A stretch of DNA of 64,000 nucleotides from Eledone cirrhosa. Taxonomy: Eukaryota; Mollusca; Cephalopoda; Octopoda; Eledonidae. Under the pieces are notes generated by a model. It did not search any database and was not told the origin of the DNA. It saw only the letters and a program-made list of their open reading frames with translations. The stretch is from positions 186,390,755 through 186,454,754 of the forward strand of contig OZ024743.1 of assembly GCA_964016885.1 (NCBI GenBank). Reading direction: 5' to 3'. Shown here one piece after another: positions 40,039-54,740 of the stretch; within the stretch, counting starts at the first letter, position 1, and every line of letters starts with the position of its first letter. The translations under genes were made by a program, and so were the position numbers.

Positions 40039-43000
40039 TATATCTATAACATAGTATAACAGTAATAATTGATGGTAGTGTTTCACCCCAAAATCGGCTG
40101 TAACTACTATATCTATAACATAGTATAACAGTAATAATTGATGGTAGTGTTTTACTCCTAGGTCATCTCTGACTACTATATCTATAACATAGTATAACAG
40201 TAACAATTGATGGTAGTGTTTCACTCCTAGGTCATCTGTGACTACTATATCTATAACATAGTATAACAGTAATAATTGATGGTAGTGTTACACTCCTAGG
40301 TCAGCTCTAACTACTATATCTATAACATAGTACAACCGTAATAATTGATGGTAGTGTTTCACTCGTAGGTCAGCTCTAACTACTATATCTATAACATAGT
40401 ATAACAGTAATAATTGATGGTAGTGTTTCACTCCTAAATCAGCCCTAACTACTATATCTATAACATAGTATAACAGTAATAATTGATGGTAGTGTTTCAC
40501 TCCTAAGTCAGCTCTAACTACTATATCTATAACATAGTATAACGGTAATAATTGATGGTAGTGTTTCACTCCTAGCTCAGCTCTAACTACTATATCTATA
40601 ACATAGTATAACAGTAATAATTGATGGTAGTGTTTCACTCCTAAGTCAGCTCTGACTACTATATCTATAACATAGTATAACAGTAATAATGGATGGTAGT
40701 GTTTCACTCCTAGGTCAGCTCTGACTACCATATCTATAACATAGTATAACAGTAATAATTGATGGTAGTGTTTCACTCCTACGTCAACTCTAACTCCTAT
40801 ATCCCTAACATAGTATAACAGTTATAACTGATGGTAGTGTTTCACTCCTAAGTTAGCTCTAACTACTATATCTATAACATAGTATAACGGTAATAATTGA
40901 TGGTAGTGTTTCACTCCTAAGTCAGATCTAACTACTATATCTATAACATAGTATAACAGTAATAATTGATGGTAGTGTTTCATTCCTAAGTCAGCTCTGA
41001 CTACTATATCTATAACATAGTATAACAGTAATAATTGATGGTAGTGTTTCACTCCTAAGTCAGCTCTAACTACTATATCTATAACACAGTGTAACAGTAA
41101 TAATTGATGGTAGTGTTTCACTCCTAGGTCAGCTCTAACTACTATATATATAACATAGTATAACAGTAATAATTGAAGGTAGTGTTTCACTCCTAGGTCA
41201 GCTCTAACTACTATATCTATAACATAGTATAAAAGTAATAATTGATGGTAGTGTTTCACTCCTAAGTCAACTCTAACTACTATATCTATAACATAGTACA
41301 ACAGTAATAATTGATGGTAGTGTTTCACTCCTAGGTCAGCTCTGACTACTATATCTATAACATAGTATAACAGTAATAATTGATGGTAGAGTTTCACTCC
41401 TAAGTCAGCTCTAACTACTATATCTATAATATAGTATAACAGTAATAATTGATGGTAGTGTTTCACCCCTAAATAAGCTCTGACTACTATATATATATTA
41501 CATAGTATAACAGTAATAATTGAGGGTAGTGTTTCACTCCTAAGTCAGCTCTAACTACTATATCTATAACATAGTATAACAGTAATAATTGATGGTAGTG
41601 TTTCACTCCTATATCAGCTCTAACTACTATATCTATAACATAGTATAACAGTAATAATTGATGGTAGTGTTTCACCCCTAAACAAGCTCTGACTACTATA
41701 TATATAACATAGTATAACAGTAATAATTGAGGGTAGTGTTTCACTCCTAAGTCAGCTCTAACTACTATATCAATAACACAGTATAACACTAATAATTGAT
41801 GATAGTCTTTCACTCCTAGGTCAGCTCTAACTACTATATCTATAACATAGTATAATAGTAATAATTGATGGTAGTGTTTCACTCCTAGGTCAGCTCTAAC
41901 TACTATATCTATAACATAGTTTAACAGTAATAATTGATGGTAGTGTTTCACTCGTACATCAGCTCTAACTATTATATCTATTACATAGTATAACAGTAAT
42001 AATTGATGGTAGTGTTTCACTCGTACATCAGCTCTAACTATTATATCTATAACATAGTATAACAGTAATAATCGATGGTAGTGTTTCACTCCTAAGCCAG
42101 CTCTGATTACTATATCTATAACATAGTATAACAGTAATAATTGATGGTAGTGTTTCACTCCTAGGACAGCTCTAACTACTATATCTATAACATAGTTTAA
42201 CAGTAATAATTGATGGTAGTGTTTCACTCGTACATCAGCTCTAACTATTATATCTATAACATAGTATAACAGTAATAATTGATGGTAGTGTTTCACTCGT
42301 ACATCAGCTCTAACTATTATATCTATAACATAGTATAACAGTAATAATCGATGGTAGTGTTTCACTCCTAAGTCAGCTCTGATTACTATATCTATAACAT
42401 AGTATAACAGTAATAATTGATGGTAGTGTTTCACTCCTAGGTCAGCTCTAACTACTATATCTATAACATAGTTTAACAGTAATAATTGATGGTAGTGTTT
42501 CACTCGTACATCAGCTCTAACTATTATATCTATAACATAGTATAACAGTAATAATTGATGGTAGTGTTTCACTCGTACATCAGCTCTAACTATTATATCT
42601 ATAACATAGTATAACAGTAATAATCGATGGTAGTGCTTCACTCCTAAGTCAGCTCTGATTACTATATCTATAACATAGTATAACAGTAATAATCGATGGT
42701 AGTGTTTCACTCCTAGATCAGCTCTGACTACTATATCTATAACATAGTATAACAGTAATAATTGATGGTAATGTTTCACTCCTAAGTCAGCTCTAACTAC
42801 TATATCTATTACATAGTATAACAGTAATAATTGATGGTAGTGTTTCACTCCTAAGTCAGCCCTAACTACTATATCTACAACATAGTATAACAGTAATAAT
42901 TGATGGAAGTCTTTCACTCCTAAGTCAGCTCTAACTACTATATCTATAACATAGTATAACAGTAATAATTGATGGTAGTGTTTCATTGCTAAGTCAGCTC

Positions 43001-44801
43001 TAACTACTATATCTATAACATAGTATAACAGTAATAATAGATGGTAGTGTTTCACCCCTAAATAAGCTCTGACTACTATATATATAACATAGTATAACAG
43101 TAATAATTGAGGGTAGTGTTTCACTCCTAAGTCAGCTCTAACTACTATATCTATAACATAGTATAACAGTAATAATTGATGGAAGTGTTTCACTCCTAAA
43201 TCAGCTCTAACTACTATATCTACAACATAGTATAACAGTAATAATTGATGGTAGTGTTTCACTCCTAAGTCAGCTCTAACTACTATATCTATAACATAGT
43301 ATAACAGTAATAATTGATGGTAGTGTTTCATTCCTAAGTCAGCTCTAACTACTATATCTATAATATAGTATAACAGTAATAATTGATGGTAGTGTTTCAC
43401 TCCTAGGTCAGCTCTGACTACTATATCTATAACATAGTATAACAGTAATAAATGATGATAGTGTTTCACTCCTAGGTCAGCTCTAACTATTATATCTATA
43501 ACATAGTATAACAGTAATAATTGATGGTAGTGTTTCACTCGTACGTCAGCTCTAACTATTATATTTATAACATAGTATAACAGTAATAATTGATGGTAGT
43601 GTTTCACTCATACATCAGCTCTAACTATTATATCTATAACATAGTATAACAGTAATAATCGATGGTAGTGTTTCACTCGTAAGTCAGCTCTGATTACTAT
43701 ATCTATAACATAGTATAACAGTAATAATTGATGGTAGTGTTTCACTCCTAAGTCAGCTCTAACTACTATATCTATAACATAGTATAACAGTAATAATCGA
43801 TGGTAGTGTTTCACTCCTAGATTAGCTCTGACTACTATATCTATAACATAGTATAACAGTAATAATTGATGGTAGTGTTTCACTCCTAAGTCAGCTCTAA
43901 CTACTATATCTACAACATAGTATAACAGTAATAATTGATGGTAGTGTTTCATTGCTAAGTCAGCTCTAACTACTATATCTATAACATAGTATAACAGTAA
44001 TAATTGATGGTAGTGTTTCACCCCTAAATAAGCTCTGACTACTATATATATAACATAGTATAACAGTAATAATTGAGGGTAGTGTTTCACTCCTAGGTCA
44101 GCTCTAACTACTATATCTATAACATAGTATAACAGTAATAATTGATGGTAGTGTTTCACTCCTAGGTCATCTCTGACTACTATATCTATAACATAGTATA
44201 ACAGTAACAATTGATGGTAGTGTTTCACTCCTAGGTCATCCGTGACTACTATATCTATAACATAGTATAACAGTAATAATTGATGGTAGTGTTACACTCC
44301 TAGGTCAGCTCTAACTACTATATCTATAACATAGTACAACAGTAATAATTGATGGTAGTGTTTCACTCGTAGGTCAGCTCTAACTACTATATCTATAACA
44401 TAGTATAACAGTAATAATTGATGGTAGTGTTTCACTCCTAAATCAGCCTTAACTACTATATCTATAACATAGTATAATAGTAATAATTGATGGTAGTGTT
44501 TCACTCCTAAGTCAGCTCTAACTACTATATCTATAACATAGTATAACGGTAATAATTGATGGTAGTGTTTCACTCCTAGGTCAGCTCTGACTACTATATC
44601 TATAACATAGTATAACAGTAATAATTGATGGTAGTGTTTCATTCCTAAGTCAGCTCTAACTACTATATCTATAACATAGTATAACAGTAATAATTGATGG
44701 AAGTGTTTCACTCCTAGGTCAGCTCTGACTACTATATCTATAACATAGTATAACAGTAATAAATGATGATAGTGTTTCACTCCTAGGTCAGCTCTAACTC
44801 T
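40039..44801 (+). repeat. 4,763-bp tandem duplication, right copy
   Basis: This is the near-identical partner of the unit to its left. Identity continues to about 44,847, where this copy reads CACTCGTACGTC while the corresponding place at about 40,084 reads CACCCCAAAATC. The shared stretch 40,039-40,084 therefore belongs to both copies and marks the interval in which the exchange happened. The nested 276 bp triplet is present again with the same internal variants. Confidence 0.92.
41918..42745 (+). repeat. Nested 276-bp repeat triplet, second occurrence
   Basis: This is the copy of the triplet at 37,155-37,982, displaced by 4,763 bp. AGTTTAAC occurs again at 276 bp spacing with the same copy-specific variants. 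The triplication therefore preceded the 4,763 bp duplication. Confidence 0.87.
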
Positions 44802-47800
44802 TATATCTATAACATAGTATAACAGTAATAATTGATGGTAGTGTTTCACTCGTACGTCAGCTCTAACTATTATATCTATAACATAGTATAACAGTAATAA
44901 TTGATGGTAGTGTTTCACTCATACATCAGCTCTAACTATTATATCTATAACATAGTATAACAGTAATAATCGATGGTAGTGTTTCACTCGTAAGTCAGCT
45001 CTGATTACTATATCTATAACATAGTATAACAGTAATAATCGATGGTAGTGTTTCACTCCTAGATCAGCTCTGACTACTATATCTATAACATAGTATAACA
45101 GTAATAATTGATGGTAGTGTTTCACTCCTAAGTCAGCTCTAACTACTATATCTACAACATAGTATAACAGTAATAATTGATGGAAGTATTTCACTCCTAG
45201 GTCTGCTCTAACTACTATATCTATAACATAGTATAACAGTAATAATTGATGGTAGTGTTTAACCCCTAAATAAGCTCTGACTACTATACCTATAACATAG
45301 TATAACAGTAATAATTGATGGTAGTGTTGCACTTCTTGGTCAACTCTAACTACTATATCTATAACATAGTATAACAGTAATAATTGATGGTAGTGTTTCA
45401 CTCCTAAGTCAGCTCTAACTACTATATCTATAACATAGTATAACGGTAATAATTGATGGTAGTGTTTAACTCCTAAGTCAGCTCTAACTACTATATCTAT
45501 AACATAGTATAACAGTAATAATTGATGGTAGTCTTTCACTCCTAGATCAGCTCTGACTACTATATCTAAAACATAGTATAACAGTAATAATTGATGGTAG
45601 TGTTTCACTCCTAAGTCAGCTCTAACTACTATATCTATAACATAGTATAACAGTAATAATCGATGGTAGTGTTTCACTTCTAGGTCAGCTCTAACTACTA
45701 TATCTATAACATAGTATAACAGTAATAATTGATGGTAGTGTTACACACCTAGCTCAGCTCTAACTACTATATCTATAACATAGTATAACAGTAATAATTG
45801 ACGGTAGTTTTTCACTCCTAGGTCAGTTCTAACTTCTATATCTATAACATAGTATAACGGTAATAATTGATGGTAGTGTTTCACTCCTAAGTCAGCTCTA
45901 ACTACTATATCTATAACATAGTATAACAGTAATAATTGATGGTAGTGTTTCACTCCTAAGTCAGCTCTAACTACTATATCTATAACATAGTATAACAGTA
46001 ATAATTGATGGAAGTGTTTCACTCCTAGGTCAGCTCTAACTACTATATCTATAACATAGTATAACAGTAATAATTGATGGTAGTGTTTCACTCCTAATTC
46101 AGCTCTAACTATTATATCTATAACATAGTATAACAGTAATAATTGATGGTAGTGTTTCACTCCTAAGTCAGCTCTAACTATTATATCTATAACATAGTAT
46201 AACAGTAATAATTGATGGTAGTGTTTCACTCCTAAGTCAGCTCTAACTACTATATCTATAACATAGTATAACAGTAATAATTGATGGTAGTGTTTCACTC
46301 CTAAGTCAGCTCTAACTATTATATCTATAACATAGTATAACAGTAGTAATTGATGGAAGTGTTTCACTCCTAAGTCAGCTCTAACTATTATATCTATAAC
46401 ATAGTATAATAGTAATAAATGATGGTAGTATTTCACTCCTAAGTCAGCTCTAACTACTATATCTATAACATAGTATAACAGTAATAATTGATGGTAGTGT
46501 TTCACTCCTAGGTCTGCTCTAACTACTATATCTATAACATAGTATAACAGTAATAATTGATGGTAGTGTTTAACCCCTAAATAAGCTCTGACTACTATAC
46601 CTATAACATAGTATAACAGTAATAATTGATGGTAGTGTTGCACTTCTTGGTCAGCTCTAACTACTATATCTATAACATAGTATAACAGTAATAATTGATG
46701 GTAGTGTTTCACTCCTAAGTCAGCTCTAACTACTATATCTATAACATAGTATAACGGTAATAATTGATGGTAGTGTTTAACTCCTAAGTCAGCTCTAACT
46801 ACTATATCTATAACATAGTATAACAGTAATAATTGATAGTAGTGTTTCACTCCTAAGTCAGCTCTAACTACTATATCTATAACATAGTATAACAGTAATA
46901 ATTGACGGTAGTTTTTCACTCCTAGGTCAGTTCTAACTTCTATATCTATAACATAGTATAACAGTAATAATTGATGGTAGTGTTTCACTCCTAAGTCAGC
47001 TCTAACTACTATATCTATAACATAGTATAACAGTAATAATTGATAGTAGTGTTTCACTCCTAAGTCAGCTCTAACTACTATATCTATAACATAGTATAAC
47101 AGTAATAATTGACGGTAGTTTTTCACTCCTAGGTCAGTTCTAACTTCTATATCTATAACATAGTATAACAGTAATAATTGACGGTAGTTATTCACTCCTA
47201 GGTCAGTTCTAACTTCTATATCTATAACATAGTATAACAGTAATAATTGATGGTAGTGTTTCCCTCCTAGATCAGCTCTGACTACTACATCTATAACATA
47301 GTATAACGGTAATAATTGATGGTAGTGTTTCACTCCTAAGTCAGCTCTAACTACTATATCTATAACATAGTATAACAGTAATAATTGATGGTAGTGTTTC
47401 ACTCCTAAGTCAGCTCTAACTACTATATCTATAACATAGTATAACAGTAATAATTGATGGAAGTGTTTCACTCCTAGGTCAGCTCTAACTACTATATCTA
47501 TAACATAGTATAACAGTAATAATTGATGGTAGTGTTTCACTCCTAATTCAGCTCTAACTATTATATCTATAACATAGTATAACAGTAATAATTGATGGTA
47601 GTGTTTCACTCCTAAGTCAGCTCTAACTATTATATCTATAACATAGTATAACAGTAATAATTGATGGTAGTGTTTCACTCCTAAGTCAGCTCTAACTACT
47701 ATATCTATAACATAGTATAACAGTAATAATTGATGGTAGTGTTTCACTCCTAAGTCAGCTCTAACTATTATATCTATAACATAGTATAACAGTAGTAATT

Positions 47801-50800
47801 GATGGAAGTGTTTCACTCCTAAGTCAGCTCTAACTATTATATCTATAACATAGTATAATAGTAATAAATGATGGTAGTGTTTCACTCCTAAGTCAGCTCT
47901 AACTATCATATCTATAACATAGTATAACAGTAATAATTGATGGTAGTGTTTCACTCCTAAGTCAGCTCTAACTATTATATCTATAACATAGTATAACAGT
48001 AATAATTGAGGGTAGTGTTTCACTCATAAATCAGCTCTGACTACTATATCTATAACATAGTATAACAGTAATAATTGATGGAAGTGTTTCACTCCTAAGT
48101 CAGCTCTAACTACTATATCTATAACATAGTATAACAGTAATAATTGATGGTAGTGTTTCACTTCTAAGTCAGCTCTAACTACTATATCTATAACACAGTG
48201 TAACAGTAATAATTGATGGTAGTGTTTCACTCCTAGGTCAGCTCTAACTACTATATATATAACATAGTATAACAGTAATAATTGATGGTAGTGTTTCACT
48301 CCTAGGTCAGCTCTAACTACTATATCTATAACATAGTATAACAGTAATAATTGATGGAAGTGTTTCACTCCTAAGTCAGCTCTAACTACTATATCTATAA
48401 CATAGTATAACAGTAATAATTGATGGTAGTGTTTCACTTCTAAGTCAGCTCTAACTACTATATCTATAACACAGTGTAACAGTAATAATTGATGGTAGTG
48501 TTTCACTCCTAGGTCAGCTCTAACTACTATATATATAACATAGTATAACAGTAATAATTGATGGTAGTGTTTCACTCCTAGGTCAGCTCTAACTACTATA
48601 TCTATAACATAGTATAAAAGTAATAATTGATGGTAGTGTTTCACTCCTAAGTCAACTCTAACTACTATATCTATAACATAGTACAACAGTAATAATTGAT
48701 GGTAGTGTTTCACTCCTAAGTCATCTCTGACTACTATATATATAACATAGTATAACAGTAACAATTGATGGTAGTGTTTCACTCCTAGGTCATCTGTGAC
48801 TACTATATCTATAACATAGTATAACAGTAATAATTGATGGTAGTGTTACACTCCTAGGTCAGCTCTAACTACTATATCTATAACATAGTACAACAGTAAT
48901 AATTGATGGTAGTGTTTCACTCGTAGGTCAGCTCTAACTACTATATCTATAACATAGTATAACAGTAATAATTGATGGTAGTGTTTCACTCCTAAATCAG
49001 CCTTAACTACTATATCTATAACATAGTATAATAGTAATAATTGATGGTAGTGTTTCACTCCTAAGTCAGCTCTAACTATTATATCTATAACATAGTATAA
49101 CAGTAATAATTGATGGTAGTGTTTCACTCCTAAGTCAGCTCTAACTATTATATCTATAACATAGTATAACAGTAATAATTGATGGTAGTGTTTCACTCCT
49201 AAGTCAGCTCTAACTACTATATCTATAACATAGTATAACAGTAATAATTGATGGTAGTGTTTCACTCCTAAGTCAGCTCTAACTATTATATCTATAACAT
49301 AGTATAACAGTAGTAATTGATGGAAGTGTTTCACTCCTAAGTCAGCTCTAACTATTATATCTATAACATAGTATAATAGTAATAAATGATGGTAGTGTTT
49401 CACTCCTAAGTCAGCTCTAACTATCATATCTATAACATAGTATAACAGTAATAATTGATGGTAGTGTTTCACTCCTAAGTCAGCTCTAACTATTATATCT
49501 ATAACATAGTATAACAGTAATAATTGAGGGTAGTGTTTCACTCCTAAGTCAGCTCTAACTACTATATCTATAACATAGTGTAACAGTAATAATTGATGGT
49601 AGTGTTTCACTCCTAAGTCAGCTCTAACTACTATATCTATAACATAGTATAACAGTAGTAATTGATGGTAGTGTTTCACTCATAAATCAGCTCTGACTAC
49701 TATATCTATAACATAGTATAACAGTAATAATTGATGGAAGTGTTTCACTCCTAATTCAGCTCTAACTACTATATCTATAACATAGTGTAACAGTAATAAT
49801 TGATGGTAGTGTTTCACTCCTAAGTCAGCTCTAACTACTATATCTATAACATAGTATAACAGTAATAATTGATGGTAGTGTTTCACTCCTAGGTCAGCTC
49901 TAACTACTATATCTATAACATAGTATAAAAGTAATAATTGATGGTAGTGTTTCACTCCTAAGTCAACTCTAACTACTATATCTATAACATAGTACAACAG
50001 TAATAATTGATGGTAGTGTTTCACTCCTAAGTCAGCTCTAACTACTATATCTACAACATAGTATAACAGTAATAATTGATGGAAGTATTTCACTCCTAAG
50101 TCAGCTCTAACTACTATATCTATAACATAGTATAACAGTAATAATTGATGGTAGTGTTTCACTCCTAGGTCTGCTCTAACTACTATATCTATAACATAGT
50201 ATAACAGTAATAATTGATGGTCGTGTTTCACCCCTAAATAAGCTCTGACTACTATACCTATAACATAGTATAACAGTAATAATTGATGGTAGTGTTGCAC
50301 TTCTTGGTCAGCTCTAACTACTATATCTATAACATAGTATAACAGTAATAATTGATGGTAGTGTTTCACTCCTAAGTCAGCTCTAACTACTATATCTATA
50401 ACATAGTATAACGGTAATAATTGATGGTAGTGTTTCACTCCTAAGTCAGCTCTAACTACTATATCTATAACATAGTATAACAGTAATAATTGATGGTAGT
50501 CTTTCACTCCTAGATCAGCTCTGACTACTATATCTATAACATAGTATAACAGTAATAATTGATGGTAGTGTTTCACTCCTAAGTCAGCTCTAACTACTAT
50601 ATCTATAACATAGTATAACAGTAATAATCGATGGTAGTGTTTCACTTCTAGGTCAGCTCTAACTACTATATCTATAACATAGTATAACAGTAATAATTGA
50701 CGGTAGTTTTTCACTCCTAGGTCAGTTCTAACTTCTATATCTATAACATAGTATAACAGTAATAATTGATGGTAGTGTTTCACTCCTAAGTCAGCTCTAA

Positions 50801-51839
50801 CTACTATATCTATAACATAGTATAACAGTAATAATTGATAGTAGTGTTTCACTCCTAAGTCAGCTCTAACTACTATATCTATAACATAGTATAACAGTAA
50901 TAATTGATGGAAGAGTTTCACTCCTAGGTCAGCTCTAACTATTATATCTATAACATAGTATAACAGTAGTAATTGATGGTAGTGTTTCACTCCTAAGTCA
51001 GCTCTAACTATTATATCTATAACATAGTATAATAGTAATAAATGATGGTAGTGTTTCACTCCTAAGTCAGCTCTAACTATTATATCTATAACATAGTATA
51101 ACAGTAATAATTGATGGTAGTGTTTCACTCCTAAGTCAGCTCTAACTATTATATCTATAACATAGTATAACAGTAATAATTGAGGGTAGTGTTTCACTCC
51201 TAAGTCAGCTCTAACTACTATATCTATAACATAGTGTAACAGTAATAATTGATGGTAGTGTTTCACTCCTAAGTCAGCTCTAACTACTATATCTATAACA
51301 TAGTATAACAGTAGTAATTGATGGTAGTGTTTCACTCATAAGTCAGCTCTGACTACTATATCTATAACATAGTATAACAGTAATAATTGATGGAAGTGTT
51401 TCACTCCTAAGTCAGCTCTAACTACTATATCTATAACATAGTATAACAGTAATAATTGATGGTAGTGTTTCACTCCTAAGTCAGCTCTAACTACTATATC
51501 TATAACACAGTGTAACAGTAATAATTGATGGTAGTGTTTCACTCCTAGGTCAGCTCTAACTACTATATATATAACATAGTATAACAGTAATAATTGATGG
51601 TAGTGTTTCACTCCTAGGTCAGCTCTAACTACTATATCTATAACATAGTATAAAAGTAATAATTGATGGTAGTGTTTCACTCCTAAGTCAACTCTAACTA
51701 CTATATCTATAACATAGTACAACAGTAATAATTGATGGTAGTGTTTCACTCCTAGGTCAGCTCTGACTACTATATCTATAACATAGTATAACAATAATAA
51801 TTGATGGTAGAGTTTCACTCCTAAGTCAGCTCTAACTAC
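44802..51839 (+). repeat. Satellite region D, proximal part with internal duplications
   Basis: New markers appear here. A GTAGTGTTGCACTTCTTGG monomer occurs at 45,321, 46,632 (1,311 bp or 19 monomers later) and 50,289 (53 monomers later). A GACGGTAGTTTTTCAC monomer is frequent, with two adjacent copies near 47,110 and 47,180, the second reading GTTATTCAC. A CCTAATTCAG block shared with family B recurs at 46,093 and 47,542 (21 monomers apart) and a related one at about 49,750. The GTTACACTCC/AGTACAAC marker recurs near 48,848. All of it is 69 bp monomers. Confidence 0.8.
45741..48023 (-). other. Longest satellite-derived open frame; not a gene
   Basis: This is a 760-codon stretch without a stop on the minus strand, made only of a 23-residue repeat with segments such as KHYHQLLLLYYVIDI and VVRADLGV. 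It is given so a reader meeting it in a gene prediction can dismiss it. The start is GTG, the normal codon at that point of every monomer. The left end is a TAA created by the GTTACAC variant. There is no ribosome-binding or promoter context, no unique terminus and no splice structure. Similar frames of 60-700 codons tile the window and end at satellite variants (CATAAG giving TGA, GTTACAC giving TAA) or at odd-length monomers. Confidence 0.9.
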
Positions 51840-52300
51840 TATATCTATAACATAGTATAACAGTAATAATTGATGGTAGTGTTTAACTCCTAACTAAGCT
51901 CTGACTACTATATCTATAACATAGTATAACAGTAATAACTGATGGTAGTGTTTCACCCCTAAATCAGCGCTAACTACTATATCTATAACATAGTATAACA
52001 CTAATAATTGATGGTAGTGTTTCACTCCTAGGTCAGTGCTGACTACTATATCGATAACATAGTATAGCAGTAATAGTTGATGGTAGTGTTACACTCCTAA
52101 GTCAGTTCTAACTACTATATCTATAACCTAGTATAACAGTAATAATTGATGGTAGTGTGTCACTCCTAGGTCAGCTCTAACTACTATATCTATAACATAG
52201 CATAACAGTAATAACTGATGGTAGTGTTTCACTCCTAGGTCAGCGCTGACTACTATATCTATAACATAGTATAACAGTAATAATTGATGGAAGTGTTTCA
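51840..52300 (+). repeat. Diverged monomer block E, copy 1
   Basis: Here nearly every monomer carries a private change: TTTAACTCCTAACTAAGC, AAATCAGCGC, AACACTAAT, GTCAGTGCTGAC, ATCGATAAC (TCGATAAC at 52,051), GTATAGCAG, AACCTAG, GTGTGTCAC and TAGCATAAC, in that order. This is the most diverged stretch in the window yet remains in 69 bp register. It is copied four more times to the right, so it is an old set of monomers spread as a block. Confidence 0.87.
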
Positions 52301-54740
52301 CTCCTAAGTCAGCTCTAACTACTATATCTATAACATAGTATAACAGTAATAATTGATGGTAGTGTTTCACTTCTAAGTCAGCTCTAACTACTATATCTAT
52401 AACACAGTGTAACAGTAATAATTGATGGTAGTGTTTCACTCCTAGGTCAGCTCTAACTACTATATATATAACATAGTATAACAGTAATAATTGATGGTAG
52501 TGTTTCACTCCTAGGTCAGCTCTAACTACTATATCTATAACATAGTATAAAAGTAATAATTGATGGTAGTGTTTCACTCCTAAGTCAGCTCTAACTACTA
52601 TATCTATAACATAGTACAACAGTAATAATTGATGGTAGTGTTTCACTCCTAAGTCAGCTCTAACTACTATATCTACAACATAGTATAACAGTAATAATTG
52701 ATGGAAGTATTTCACTCCTAAGTCAGCTCTAACTACTATATCTATAACATAGTATAACAGTAATAATTGATGGTAGTGTTTCACTCCTAGGTCTGCTCTA
52801 ACTACTATATCTATAACATAGTATAACAGTAATAATTGATGGTCGTGTTTCACCCCTAAATAAGCTCTGACTACTATACCTATAACATAGTATAACAGTA
52901 ATAATTGATGGTAGTGTTGCACTTCTTGGTCAGCTCTAACTACTATATCTATAACATAGTATAACAGTAATAATTGATGGTAGTGTTTCACTCCTAAGTC
53001 AGCTCTAACTACTATATCTATAACATAGTATAACGGTAATAATTGATGGTAGTGTTTCACTCCTAAGTCAGCTCTAACTACTATATCTATAACATAGTAT
53101 AACAGTAATAATTGATGGTAGTCTTTCACTCCTAGATCAGCTCTGACTACTATATCTATAACATAGTATAACAGTAATAATTGATGGTAGTGTTTCACTC
53201 CTAAGTCAGCTCTAACTACTATATCTATAACATAGTATAACAGTAATAATCGATGGTAGTGTTTCACTTCTAGGTCAGCTCTAACTACTATATCTATAAC
53301 ATAGTATAACAGTAATAATTGACGGTAGTTTTTCACTCCTAGGTCAGTTCTAACTTCTATATCTATAACATAGTATAACAGTAATAATTGATGGTAGTGT
53401 TTCACTCCTAAGTCAGCTCTAACTACTATATCTATAACATAGTATAACAGTAATAATTGATAGTAGTGTTTCACTCCTAAGTCAGCTCTAACTACTATAT
53501 CTATAACATAGTATAACAGTAATAATTGATGGTAGTGTTTCACTCCTAAGTCAGCTCTAACTACTATATCTATAACATAGTATAACAGTAATAATTGATG
53601 GAAGTGTTTCACTCCTAGGTCAGCTCTAACTATTATATCTATAACATAGTATAACAGTAGTAATTGATGGTAGTGTTTCACTCCTAAGTCAGCTCTAACT
53701 ATTATATCTATAACATAGTATAATAGTAATAAATGATGGTAGTGTTTCACTCCTAAGTCAGCTCTAACTATTATATCTATAACATAGTATAACAGTAATA
53801 ATTGATGGTAGTGTTTCACTCCTAAGTCAGCTCTAACTATTATATCTATAACATAGTATAACAGTAATAATTGAGGGTAGTGTTTCACTCCTAAGTCAGC
53901 TCTAACTACTATATCTATAACATAGTGTAACAGTAATAATTGATGGTAGTGTTTCACTCCTAAGTCAGCTCTAACTACTATATCTATAACATAGTATAAC
54001 AGTAGTAATTGATGGTAGTGTTTCACTCATAAGTCAGCTCTGACTACTATATCTATAACATAGTATAACAGTAATAATTGATGGAAGTGTTTCACTCCTA
54101 AGTCAGCTCTAACTACTATATCTATAACATAGTATAACAGTAATAATTGATGGTAGTGTTTCATCCTAAGTCAGCTCTAACTACTATATCTATAACACAG
54201 TGTAACACTAATAATTGATGGTAGTGTTTCACTCCTAGGTCAGCTCTAACTACTATATATATAACATAGTATAACAGTAATAATTGATGGTAGTGTTTCA
54301 CTCCTAGGTCAGCTCTAACTACTATATCTATAACATAGTATAAAAGTAATAATTGATGGTAGTGTTTCACTCCTAAGTCAACTCTAACTACTATATCTAT
54401 AACATAGTACAACAGTAATAATTGATGGTAGTGTTTCACTCCTAGGTCAGCTCTGACTACTATATCTATAACATAGTATAACAATAATAATTGATGGTAG
54501 AGTTTCACTCCTAAGTCAGCTCTAACTACTATATCTATAACATAGTATAACAGTAATAATTGATGGTAGTGTTTAACTCCTAACTAAGCTCTGACTACTA
54601 TATCTATAACATAGTATAACAGTAATAACTGATGGTAGTGTTTCACCCCTAAATCAGCGCTAACTACTATATCTATAACATAGTATAACACTAATAATTG
54701 ATGGTAGTGTTTCACTCCTAGGTCAGTGCTGACTACTATA
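52051..54740 (+). repeat. Higher-order repeat, E-to-E interval 1 (2,690 bp)
   Basis: This interval runs between successive TCGATAAC markers. Its length is 39 x 69 minus 1; the missing base lies in the TTTCATCCTAAG monomer near 54,160, which elsewhere reads TTTCACTCCTAAG. It contains the GTTGCACTTC marker at 52,911, which is 2,622 bp (38 monomers) after its previous occurrence. Confidence 0.83.

Noticed and set aside
40039..44801. The near-identical 4,763 bp copy as a pure assembly artefact
   Set aside because: Not fully excluded, but at least one base difference (35,749 versus 40,512) and distinct outer flanks favour a real duplication; it is reported with read-level checks.
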